NCBI GenBank assembly: GCA_003342895.1
Contig: PTFA01000024.1
Coordinates: 4,335,505 to 4,399,504 of the forward strand
Length of the DNA stretch: 64,000 nt
Direction of reading: 5' to 3'
From: Casuarius casuarius
Taxonomy: Eukaryota; Chordata; Aves; Casuariiformes; Casuariidae
The notes under the pieces were generated by a model, which was given only the letters and a program-made list of their open reading frames with translations, searched no databases and had not been told where the DNA came from. Position 1 is the stretch's first letter; the number at the start of each line of letters is the position of its first letter. Shown piece by piece: positions 40,901 to 53,500 of the stretch. A program made the translations under genes and the position numbers.

Positions 40901-43900
40901 CTTCTTTTCATAATTTCGTTCTATTCCTTGCTTTTCCAAAATAGGTCATGGTTTAACTTCTTAACACAATAAGGATTGTTCCACTTTCTTAGCTATGCAA
41001 ATACAGCTTTATTGGACAGGGTGTTATCTACTGTACTTAGCTGGTTATTAAGCAATTCCTTACCTCAAGGAGGTATAAAACTTCCTCCCTTGGAGGCTTT
41101 GCTTCAGTATGGAATGTCTTATACATTGGGTCTCATTTCCCCCAGATAATCACCGTTTTAACAAATATACACGATACATATGTATTACGAGGTGTAAGTG
41201 GCTGTAGCTCATATCTGAGCTCTTGGCTGAGACCAGTCACAAAGTAATCAGTCATTTTGGGGTGGATTGTTTGGGTTTGGTGGATCATTTTGTGTTTGAA
41301 AGACCAATCTGTTTCTTTTGCAATTTTGCAACAAAATGGAGCTATTATGAACTTATAACAGAATATATATAAATAATGAGTGCTCTGGCTTCCAAATGAA
41401 ACATTTTCATTATTAGGGGTTTTTTTTTTTGCTATTTTGAAAACAAGTCTTGAAACTGAAAACTTCCTATTATAACTGATAAAGGCCTGACTTTAACATG
41501 TTGATCTGGGAAACCAGATTTTGCCCACTGTAATCCATTATTCATAGTTGCCAAGTTATTTTGAAATAAATTTCAGTGCACTGGAACATGTTATATAAGG
41601 GAATATGACAGAAGTTTTTCAGCTTGTCAGATAATTTGACTGGCTATACTGTATAAATACTGAGGATTTTAATAATTGGTGTTCTGCACGTAATGCTTCT
41701 TGCAAATATAATTCATCTTTCTTGAAATCTCTGTCAGATGTCTGAAGAGAGTCTGCTTCCATTTGAAATTGTAATTTGGTGGTAATTTGAAGCCAACAGG
41801 CTTCAGATTTTGGTGTTGGTTAGTTTTATGAAGTGTACAAAGAATAACAGACAAACAACCTATTGGCTTGTTCTATTTCTTTTATCTCACTATGTTAGGA
41901 AAATAAAATATATATTAAAAAGAAAGAGAGAGAGATAAAGCTTGCATCTCTCGAGCAGGCAAAAAGCCAGAGAGCAGGAGTAGTTGGATGATATTTCACC
42001 ACAATCTGCAGTTCCCTGGATATCAAAAGGAAAGACAAGAGTATATTTTGCTGCAGCTATCTACAGATGACAGATGGCTCCTTAGGGACCATAGTCAGCT
42101 GGCACAGGTTAGAGCAATCCCCAGGCCACTCTAATCTACACAGAACTTGGGTCAAAGCATCAGAGAATGGCCTTCAGCTCCTCACGCTACGCTGAGCTTT
42201 CCCTTAAACGGAGAAGGCTTTAGACTGTGATAAGGCAAAGGACTGACAAACTCGAGCTAAAATATCCTAGTCCTCCGAGTAAATTAAACAATACTGTTGT
42301 GATGTTTTATAGTATTAATTTGTTAATTAATTTGTCTAAGCACAAAAAGTACAATTCAACTTTATACATGTTAGCAATTGTCTACTGGCTATTATCTTCT
42401 ATCATGAATCTCTTAATTGGTCAATTTATTTAAGCTGTTTACTAAGCATGCGCACAATGTCCAGTGTTCACAGCAATATGTAATCAGTTCATACACATAT
42501 TTTTCACTCTATATATTGCTATTATACAAAAATAATGCAGGTGTCTGTGTAAATCTTTTTAGTTTGTTATTGGTACAGACAACCTTCTCATCAGCCTGTT
42601 GACCAGACTCACTTTCAGGCACTCCCCGAACTCAACTGCACAATTGCAGCTATGCCTGTTTTCCAGGCAGCAGACCTTTACTTTCTAATCAGCGTGACAC
42701 ATAAGTCTGTCTTGTCTTTGTATCTTCAGCTGATTTTTGAGTGATGACTGTTAATTTCGTTACCAAAAAGTCTTTAGACTTATCTCAAGTTAGTAGCACC
42801 ATGGAATGTAATTCTTAATTTTGTAGGTATTTATTTTTAAAGTTGTTTCAAACTGATAAGGACTTAATCATAATAGCATTCATTATAGTTTGCATATGTA
42901 GCAATTCAAAGAGAATTTTTCTATCTATCTATTTTAATTTGAGAGTGAATTGTTCAATTCTCAAAATTCACTAATATCTCTAGCCTTTTCCTCATCCACT
43001 TCTCACTTCCCTAGTTCTCCCTACCCACTTCCAGTTCAAAAGTTTGCCTGTCTTTACCAACATTCAAGAAAGTCTACTTTTAGAACAGTTTTCATCTTAT
43101 TTCGCAAACCCCATTTATCTGAAGAAACTGAAGAGCAAAACAGCAAAGCAGGTGAGGCTGGATATGTTTGTAATTGTCATGAGTGGGAGCACTTTAAAGG
43201 TTATTTGAAGACATCAAAGGCTTTTGAAATCTGCTCACAGTGAAAAACAAAGAAAATATATGTAGTATGAGAAGAAAAGTTTCACATGAGGCCAAATAGG
43301 AAATACTAAGTAAGTATTATTGCTCAGAGGGAAAAAAAAGATAGCTTGGTTTGGAAGGGTCAACCTTATGCCATAGTCTGTACTTCTCTCACAGAGACAC
43401 TTCAGCCTCCCAGGGTTGTTTTAAGCCAGTGATTATTCTTAATTATGAGTGGTGGGTATTTCTCCAAAGACTATTCCTGTTGAGACAGGACAAATTGTGG
43501 AGTTATCAATAAAAAACAAAGCAAAGCAGTTCAGTCTGCCTTGATTACAGAGTAATCGGTGCACTTGTCTTTCACGTATATATGTGCGGGTGGGAGGGCA
43601 GGAGCATGGCAGGGTGAGTGGGCTGAAGGCTGCTGAATCTGATTAAAGTTAGAAAGGCTACTTCTTTCAACTTTTCCCAATGTGCCTCATTTAAAACATA
43701 AGTCCAAGAGGAAGGAGTAACCCAATACAACCTTGCAAAAACCATGCAGATGAAATGAGGCATTGAGGGTTTGCCTACCCCACTGCTGATATTTTTTTCA
43801 ACTTTACTTTAGTGCTTTTAGTTTACCAAATATTCTTAGCATAACTTATAATCACAAGTAGTACAGTAGTACATCTCAAAGGAAGAAAGGCTGCCAAACT

Positions 43901-44862
43901 ACAGTACACCAACATCTTAAATAATTTTTTATACTAGTGCATCAACAGGCCACTTTGCTTTCATCTTCTGTTCAGATAGTGACTTGGCGAACCATAAAAT
44001 GATTGCTGGTAGGCTGCTCTATGCAGAGGAAAAAAACAAATAACAGCGCTATGATCTTACATCCCTTAAGGGTCTAAATATTTTGTCCATATAAATTTTA
44101 TGTATGTGCATCTCAGTGTCTGCTTAAAATACTAACTGGATTTATTTCAGCTTCAGGGAGAAAGTTTAACATCAAATCCAGAGTAAACAAAACCATATAA
44201 ACAGTTACACCTTACCCATTTTCAGGACCGTATTCTCATCCCATATTGAAGCAACTACAATTGGTCAGTGTGGATGTTAAATTGGCGTACGCAAGATTAT
44301 CCACACATACTTAGAACTTGAACAATAAGAAAACAGGATGAAGAATATCTTCCTAATTAAATAGAGTAGATGAATTAAGAAGAAGATTGTGTTCTTTCTT
44401 CTCTTTTCAGTTAGTCCTCCTTGCTTTCCAGTACTTTGATCTTACAGAGAATTTTCTCCAAACATGCCTCTCTGTTTGCCCGTGGAGATTATCTAACCCA
44501 AAAGTGTGACCTACCCTGCAGCGACCCAGGGAGTCCTCAGCTCTTGACCTCTTATATGGGGACTGGAGAACGTCTAGATTTCCTTCCTATAGAAACCATG
44601 ACTTGTGACAACAGCAAGTAGCTGGGATACAGCCAGTGATAGCTGAGATGTCACTGGAAGACTGGAAGCTGGGAAGTGCTCTTGGTCCACTAGTGTAACC
44701 ACAGCCAAAGTGGTCAGGGAGCTGAAGGGCCTGTCGTCTCGGGGCTGAGACCACTCTGACTTTTCAATACAATGAAGGTCAGATTTTTAAACAGAGCAGA
44801 TTCTAAGCTAGATTTGCCGAAGTCATCTAAGTCCTTCTTACTGAGCTCAGGCTTCTCCTGTT
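37966..44862. other. Intergenic, nothing certain
   Basis: AT-rich unique-looking DNA. A 109-codon frame at 40058-40387 is followed by AATAAA at 40437-40442 but is unlike any protein I know. A (GA)n run lies at about 41922-41938. A GC-richer spot at 40740-40860 has overlapping frames only. Confidence 0.55.
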
Positions 44863-45195
44863 TCACATCAGGGCACGACCACTTTGTGCACCAGGTGCCT
44901 TGACATGATCAGACTCACATTCTGGGCCAAGGGGCCACTTCTGACCTTGGTCGGGGTGACCTCCCGTGGAGGAGGACGGCATCCCTGTCCTTTTGAGGTC
45001 CGGCCATGGTGCACTGCCAAAAGGGTAGTGACAGTGACTGCCATGCATGAGGGGTGTTTCACGAGGCATGCACTTTTGGGAGCAGATGGGAGCACCACGA
45101 CCTCCCCGAGTCAAGGGTGAGGTTTGCTGGGGCACGGGCACCTTCATGCCAGCCCGCTCTATGGGACACCCCAGGGGCAGCGCCCGTGTCGCCAC
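44863..45195 (-). other. GC-rich patch with 110-codon open frame
   Basis: GC-rich stretch with open frames on both strands (minus 44863-45195, 110 codons; plus 44884-45120). The minus frame is rich in Pro, Gly and Ser with no domain or signal. No homologue recognised, no splice partners. Probably non-coding. Confidence 0.2.
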
Positions 45196-45394
45196 TCCTC
45201 ATCCAGATTAATCACTGGTTTCTTTCCATAGATGGCATTATCAGCAAAATAACATGGCTTAGTTCTTGTCACATTATTTCAGTGTAATGCAAATGTGGAA
45301 AGACTCTGCCACTTGGCTGAGTTAAGCAGGAAAAAGTGCAAAACACTAGTGTACTTCAAAATAGAAATGAAATAAAAATTGCCTTTTATGATCT

Positions 45395-45894
45395 TTGAGA
45401 GTATTTTTGTCATCTGTTACCTACTGTACATGTTACCTAATGTTACATGTACTGTTATCTAATGTACATAAGAAAGGCATTACGATTAGGAAGCCTTTCT
45501 CCTGTCTTTGCCTGAAAAAGAAGGAATCGTATAAAAAAGCTTTTTTTTGGAAGGGGGGAGGAGGAATGGAGGTGGCGTCCTGTTTTGGAGAGATGCAGGG
45601 GGGATATCAATGGGACATGGCCCCTGGGCACAAGGGACAGGCGTGGGGTAGGTCCTTCCATTTGATGGTGGAGGAAGGGGCGAAAGCATGCGCTGCGGCA
45701 TTGCCTAAGGCAGCACCACCTGGAGTTGCCTTGGGCTTCGTGCAAGGAGCCCCCTTTCCTCCTCTTGTTGCCTGGTTTTTTGCTTCTCTCCCTCTAAGAT
45801 GTTTTTTTAAAAGCAGGTTATCTACAATTTGCTGTTCAGAGCTGCTATACTTGTAAATTGCTCTTGTTCTTTTGACATGACAATCAGTGTCCAA
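45395..45894. other. G-rich patch with overlapping frames
   Basis: A purine-rich, G-run-containing segment (45550-45605) followed by GC-rich sequence. It carries a plus frame of 153 codons (45395-45856) overlapped by three minus frames, which argues against coding. The G runs could form two-layer quadruplexes. The plus frame's middle is Gly/Ala-rich from the G runs; no known protein. Confidence 0.25.
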
Positions 45895-48800
45895 GATTTA
45901 AAAAAAAAAATGTTTTTTAAGTTACAGAGCAAGAATCAAATGGATATCATGTAGCTAACACTCAGAAAGCATTTCTGAAAAGGTAAAAAACCCAAATCAT
46001 TATCACAGGAAAGAACTGTTTAACTTTGCCTTTCAGGACAAGCATTTGACAGTGTGCACAAAGCGCACCGTCACTCCCTCTGGGATTCGTTTTAAACAAC
46101 CTACCTCCTGCTTCCTCTGTGTGTTCTGCTACAAGTAGCTAATACATTAATCAATGCCAATGGAATGAGACACTGAACCATCAAAGCAGATAAAAATATT
46201 CATAACTTTCTGATAGAAAATTTAGTAATAACAAGTTTTTTTTTAAAAAAATATAACATCTGCAGCTTGTGTAATTAAGCTATAAAATAGGTAATTGTTT
46301 TATAGTAGGCAAGGAGGAAGTCTGATAATGACACAAGGACAGTGTTTGCTTTCAGAACAGTAATTTAAGAGTTTCTAAGACCAAAAATGAGAAAAATTAT
46401 TTTTTCAAAAAGTATAATGCTGACTTGTACTTCTAGTTCAGCATTCCCCTTTTTTCCTCAGTGCTTCTGTCAGATTAGAGTGATTTTTTTTGCCTTAAAA
46501 CAGAGACTGCTATAAAGCTGTCAAACCCATAAAACCCTCAATTCTTAAGCATGTATTTAAAATATAAAACACTTTCAAAACTGCTGCTTACCCAGCAGCT
46601 CCTCTTAACTCCAATCAGAGATATCTACATAGCCACATTCACAGATCACTCAAAATAATTGAGAATTTTGAATGTTTGTTAAGCTTATAAAGATCAGTGC
46701 TTTCATGCAAGCTAAATCATCTTAACATCCTTTCTCAGACACATTGACCACTCTTGCCAAGTGTTTCGTTGTTCATCTCTTGCTATGAATTCTGCTTCAA
46801 ACTTGCTGCCTCTTTTTTTGATCTTTACTTGTACATTACCATGGTCCAGACTGGGCCGTATAGGCCATAACTACTAAATAACTCAGCACCAGCCAAGACC
46901 TCGCAGACATTTCAGGTATCATTTTTAGTTTGATGTTGAAATAAAATAGGGCAGTACTCGCACTGATATTTTTTGAACCGTTTTGACTGATTACAAACAA
47001 ATTTAACAGAAAAGCAGAAATCTAGGCAGCTAGTTTCATGTAACATTCGGGTACCTGCAGTCTTTGTTTTGGCATTTGTCTTCATTTTAAAGGGCATAAT
47101 GAATATATAGTTCTTTCTTATGTTTCTATATCACCATTATATTGTTAAAAGGGTGGACTACTAACCTCATGTTGCTTTCATAAATGCAGAATACAGATAA
47201 CTAGAAAATGAAAGCTAGAGCTTTACTCAATCTGGCAAAGGTTTTACTATTGATTTCAGTGCAGGTAATCCTAATTTACATCGAACCAAGTGAGAACACC
47301 TTCAAAATCTGAGCCTTTACACAGAAATTACTAAAAAGGGATCATATGTTTCTAAATTCTCAAATAAATGACCTGTATAGTTGATTCTGATTTACATCTT
47401 CATTAACCTTCTGTAAAACAATTTTAATCTGTTTTATACCATTTATCTATATACCCTTTCACTGAAAATGCAGTCCTTCAGTTTTTTAAATATATAACAA
47501 AACTTAAAAATGACAAAAAAACTCAGATGATAACTTATCATTATGTTGAATTCATTTATAGCTAGCAGGATTCAACCCTAGAGGAAAAAAATTGCTGATT
47601 TTTAGAAGAAATAAGGCACACTCAACCAAATATGAAATCCTAGAAAAAAAAGGTGTCTATAAAATAGTTTACCTACGAAATAGCTTTCTGAGAACTTTTT
47701 TGTAGAGTAAAAGAATGTACAGGAGAGGAATGAAATCAAGACCTTCTACATAGAAATGGTTAGAATTTTTAATGTTTTTTTTACCTGACTAGAAAAAAAT
47801 TGAATTATTCATGGGAAAAACAACTTTTGACAAGCTTCCTGTTCTTATAAAAGGATGAAATTATTGAAATTAAAATGATTGACTGATGTCTAGAAGAAGT
47901 CTCTTAGGTAGTCGAAATTCATCTTATTATACTAAATTGAAGCCTTTTTCTTTTTTTTGTCTTTTTAAAGCAACATTATAAACATGTTACTCTGTAGAGG
48001 GACAAAAAGGCTGTTTGTTAGGAAAAGACATCCTTTTTACTAAAAATTTGTTGAAGGCCCACACAGCATAATAGCTGGGTAGTCCTCAGTGTGGAAAGCT
48101 TTAAAAAATACAGGAGCTCACAAAAATACTAGAAAAGGAAATTTGGCTATTACATTGCACACTGTTGGTAGATTTGCTCAAACCAGACTCCCATGTAGAT
48201 GGTGACACTTCTGAACTTGTTTAATGCTAACCAGTGTACGGGCAATTTTTCTGATTAGCTGCACTTAGCAGATAGTCTTAGAAGAATATATTTGTTATTT
48301 CATGTAATGACATATTGACTGATGTAGTGCTAAATCATGTAGTTTCATTTTAATTGTTGCTAATTTAAATATGTATATAACTTCTAGTACATCTACAGAC
48401 TACATTTCTATAAGGAGAGAATAAAACACAATTTAATGTAATTATAATATTTATCTGCTCCATCCCCATTCTTCCAATCCATTTTAATTGGAACTTTCAA
48501 TGCTCTAGTAGTAATGGACCTGTGAATTCTGAGGTACTGCTCTTCAAGAAATATGTCAAACAGTGTATTTATCTTATGAACAATTATATCATTACTTTAA
48601 AAAATAAATAAAATAAAAAATAGATCAAAAATGCAGTGATCTTTTTATTTTATTTTATGTCTTTGAATGATCATTTCTTTTAAGTACCAATGCATTGCAT
48701 TTTTTTAATGGATAGCTTCGAAACATTAGCTGTCTTATCAGGGATGTGTATGATTTTTTTCTTTAAATAGCAAGATATTTTCAGAGGCATAATGGCAGCT

Positions 48801-50500
48801 ATGTATATAACTCCCCTTTAAAAACAAAGTACCATTTCTGCTTTTCACATTTCTGCTCTGTAAAAGCTGAATGTGGGTGCTAAGTTCTAACCCCCGAAAA
48901 CCAACTGTCTAAATAGACGGAACATGTTCAGTTCATGAGGCACAGATTACAAGGTCATTTACCTGATCAAGATTTTTTTCTGAATCCTAATCCAGTCACA
49001 CGTGTAAATTTTTCTTTTCTCTAGTAATTGCAAATCTAAGATGAGATGTAATTTCTTCAACTTTATACACTGTATTTTGGCAGCCCAAGATTGTGTTTAT
49101 TTATTTCTTTGGGTTTTTTTTTTTTTACAGTACTAACGAAAACAACACCTTTTATTGATGAAGACCATGATCAACAAAATCTTAGGAGTGTGGGTTTTTT
49201 GTGAACAAAGAATAACTAATTTAGGGATTTTTAGCAGAAATCAGAAATCATACTCAAGAGATGAGTATTTCAAGATCAAGAAATGAAAGGACAAATAAAA
49301 AGCAACACATTGGTTACATATGCCATATACATATACACACTCTGCCTATCCATCTCTGAAGTTATAGGACTCTGACAAACTAGTTCCAAAACTAAAACAA
49401 ATAAAGGGAAGCTGAACTACTGTAATGTTCATTAAATCAGGAAGTTGTCAAGATTTCTTCTATGGAGAATTTAAAAAGAGCTTTGGAACGTTTCCTCTGT
49501 AGAGGATTAACTTTGATCTTCCCAGCACCAAAGAGAACCCTTGTCCTGGTTTTATATTTTTAAAAAAATTCTAACACTTTTCACGTGCTTGCTTGAAGTA
49601 CAACAACTTGGAAACTAGGGTCAGAGAAATAGATACAGAATAAGTATCTGAAAATCAAGCTTGTTTTGATGTGACCACTAGAAATGAGGCAAGTAGTAGA
49701 GGCAACTAAACTGTCTTAAGCCTGAATTTCTCTAATGAAAATGACCGATTTGGTGTCATTTGCCCTTTAGATAGCTGTCCTTTGGGAACTGAAATGAAAC
49801 CAGTTAAGTTTCCTTAAAAAAAAAAAAAAAAAAAAAGTATTGCATATTTAAGCTAATGAGGGGAAAGTACTGGATTTAGTTATCAGTAAACCATGAGGAA
49901 ATCTATTTACTGAAGCAATTTCAAACTGAGGATTTTGGAAGTTGAATTTATGTAAGGAAAGTTTAGGTTTATGTCTAAACTTTTCCCAGGCAAAGAAATT
50001 TAAATGTGACAAAACAAACCAATTATTGAGGCCATTATGTTGTTGGATATTAATATAAAAAAGTGCACATACAATATGTATTGATTCTATTATTGCCAAA
50101 TCCTATCTTCATCTAGATATTTTGTATGATTAAGAAAGAGTTATGAAAGAAAGGAATCTGCAGAAGTAAACTTTTCTAATAAAATTTTATAATTGAAATC
50201 TCTTTCATATGGCTTAGGAGGCGATAATTAAAGACATTGTAGATTTTGGTATATAACTGAAACTGAAGAGCCATAATATGTCTCTGATAGAGTTCACATG
50301 GTGACAAATATGTTCAAAATCTGGAAAATTTTGGACGGGTGAAGGTCCTTTGGCATCACAAGCTTTGCTGGGGGAGCCCTAATTGGGACAGAGAGAGCAG
50401 TAAAAAAAGGACAGTTTTTGATCAGTCTGTAAAACCACGAACTTTCCAGATGGATCTGAAGCCCATGAGGCAGCTCCTCAGCCCCCTCTAGCAATCTCCA
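45895..50500. other. Intergenic, very AT-rich
   Basis: Low-complexity A/T runs and unique sequence. An A21 homopolymer lies at 49816-49836. No gene, RNA or transposon recognised. Confidence 0.6.
49816..49836 (+). repeat. Poly(A) run, 21 A
   Basis: Uninterrupted A21. I looked upstream for a retrocopy or SINE body and saw none, so I treat it as a plain homopolymer. Confidence 0.95.
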
Positions 50501-53500
50501 AGTTTCTCCTGAATGTACATCATAAGGCGCCCTCCTAAAATGCACATACGGCCTTGTGGTCGCGGTGCCTCAGACCTCACCCGCCGTAAGGATGAACCTC
50601 GCAGAGGCTGTGCTGTCCAGCCTGCCCATGCTCATCGAAAGGGGCAAAGATTATTTTCGTCCACCCAGACCACTGTTTGGCAGAGTGCTCTGTCCTGAGA
50701 GTGCCTTTTACCCTGTATTGGTCAGCAAATCGTGAAAGATTCCTTTTACTTTTTATTCTCCTCCCCCCGCCCTTAATTTTATCTCTCTCTGTAGTATGCT
50801 TTATAGCTGGAACTTCACTCGTTCCTTTTTCTTAAGACACATGAATTATTCTTTCTGGAGAGTTTTTAGACCACTGAAGTGGTCTGCTTTAATGCCTCCT
50901 CCTTTTCCCACTGGAAAAATAATTCTGATATTCTTCATGAGCTGAGTGTCAGTCAGTATCTCAGTGTCTTCAACTGAGAATAGACATATTTATATATTAT
51001 ATATGTAAAGTGCATACATATACATATATACACATATAAAATAAAATGTATACTTATTTTTATATATTTATATTTCATTCATGAAACACAGAATAAAGAA
51101 TATACATTCAAGAAAATAATTGCTTAATAAGATGTGAAGGAAAGGTTTTCTGTATGTTATACTTATTCTAATAGGCCCTCTAATTGCCCTCAAATATGAG
51201 TGAGATGAGTTCCATAGGCCTAAGCAGATAATCTATAAATGCCATTTCAAGATTTTGTTTCCAAAAGCAGCGTACATTTTAAAGCAAAGATAGACTAACA
51301 CTGTTTTAATATTGGCACTGGACAGAGGGAGTTTCTTAGCTTCAGGACCTGTAACTCAGTATATCTTATTTTCTGTTTCTTCTCAACTCCTTATTTTGAA
51401 GTAGAACAGCAATATTATAAAGAAAGAGGTTGGACAGAAACAATCTTTTTGGGAGGAGTATGTGCAAAAATAAACTTCAGAAATAGAATATAGAAGTAGT
51501 CAACTGCGGGGATACAATTTAAACAGTCAACGTTTAAAGGTCTTGTCTTTGCTGGAGGAGTCATTTTTTTTATTAAAAATCTTGACAGTAGGGTGCATGT
51601 CTGTGTTTGCAATATGTACATATTACTAACAAAGGTATCATACAGCAGTATCATTTAACAACTGCATCGCGATCATGGTCACGTGCTGATTTCAGCTTGA
51701 ATAACTACAAACTAATTGACTGGGCCAAGTCAGCACCTGTACTGTTACTTAAACTTCCTGCTATTTTCCCCAAGCTCCACTGGACGCTCCGTTGCTCTGC
51801 TGGCAGTCTGTGGAGAGCTGGAAAGAAATGTGATGTATTGCCTGGCCCCTCGTTAAACTCAGCTCAAGCCAGCACATCTGGAGAGCTGTTGTGTGGGACA
51901 GCTGCCGGGGGTGGTTCTTCACCTCATGAAAAGCAATGGCCTTTTCCCCACTCCTAAATTATGGCTAATGCTACAACAACCACAAGAAGCTGCTGTATCA
52001 AGCAACCATTTGTTATAGAAGTAATGGTGGAACCAGCTGCTGAGGTTAACGCCACTGTGCAAGCAAAACGCTTAAGTGCACAGAAGAAACCAAAGACAAG
52101 CATGCTGTGAGATGTGAATCAAAAGGTGCCTCAATGGCAGTCAAGTAATAGGAGAGATATGCAAAACTGTTGAGGAAGGAGAAACAAATCTCATGCGAGA
52201 AGCTATTAAATAGCATTAGCACAAGGGTGGAGAAAGGTGAGGTTTGTAAGGTCGTGGGGGTGGTGAGTAATTGGAGCTGGAAGATGTGTGAGCAAGAAAG
52301 AAGATCTGGATATGGCTTAAAGATAAAGGGTAACTGCATAATTTAACATCTATGAGCTTGGAGCTTACTCTCCAGGAAAACAGTTACTGCTTGAGCAAAA
52401 GGAGGATCAGCAACATTTTACTACAGTCTGCATGAGCGTAGGAGACCTGTCCAAAGCAGGATCAGGTTTAGGAGTCTGTAGGAGGGAGAACTGGGCTGCT
52501 GCTGCAGCCATTCCCCTTCTCCAAGCTGTCCTGGTTAAAAAAAAAGAAGAAGAAGAAAAAGAAAAAAGCACCATTATTCTGCATTTCAGAGTTTTCTGAA
52601 CTGCTGGATGTTGATAGGGTTAAATAACTGCCAACCACACAAGTACACAGGGGAGAAGACTTCAGATTCAGCAGGGTGAAAGCTATTTCAATTGCAAAGA
52701 GGAAATGCATTTTGATTTTTCTTGGGAGAAGGTAAATTGATTTATTTAAAAAATTCATATACAAAAAGATTACAGAGTAGGGAACCGGTGGCAAATACAA
52801 GGACAGAAGTAGAACCAAATGCTAGGAAATTGCTAGGGGCTAGGAAATAGTTATGAGGGTGTGTGGTGCCTATGTCCATGTGATTATTGATGAGAATTGA
52901 TTTGGTTTGAGCGGATGAGGTGAATTGATTTTTCTCAGGGATGAACTTGATTAGTGCATGTTTAAATGTGGGCAACTGGCTTTGGCGATAATTAATTTTC
53001 AGTGAGTGGGGAAGGAGAAAATCTAGCTGATAAACTGCCAGTAGAAAGAAGTATCATGCTGAAATAAAGCATGGGGTAGTACAGTGGACTTTTCTACCTT
53101 TAAAAAGAGGGCAAACGGATGTCATGGTATTCAGTCATTAGAATCAAGCTGCATTTGGGATGCTGCCCACCACCATAGCTGGCCCAGGGATAACACATGA
53201 TGGCAGCACTGAGTGTTACTGAAAGACCGGACTGAGAGGTAATTCATGGGAGATTTCCACCACTGAAAGGGTGTTCGCACTGCAGAAAAGGTCTCTGGGA
53301 CAAAATGTGCAGTTGGATCTGGAAGTAAGGACATTCAAAAGCAAGACCAAATATATGAACTTACTAAGCACGTTATTATTGTGCTATTTAATATTCCACT
53401 TGCAATTTTGTGCTCATCTCCCAACTTGAGTCCCTGAGGAGGTGTTTCTGATGAATCCAGTGCATAATCATAGCGTTGCTCAATGCACAGAAACTTTTAG

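Noticed and set aside
49816..49836. A21 run as the tail of a retrotransposed gene or SINE
   Set aside because: No coding remnant, tRNA-like head or clear target-site duplication is visible upstream.
50868..50885. Perfect palindrome AGACCACT-GA-AGTGGTCT as an operator or binding site
   Set aside because: An 8-base-arm palindrome is expected by chance several times in 64 kb, and nothing around it supports a role.
52468..52818. 116-codon minus-strand frame
   Set aside because: It includes a poly-Phe run made by the purine tract at 52537-52567. No domain or homologue recognised.
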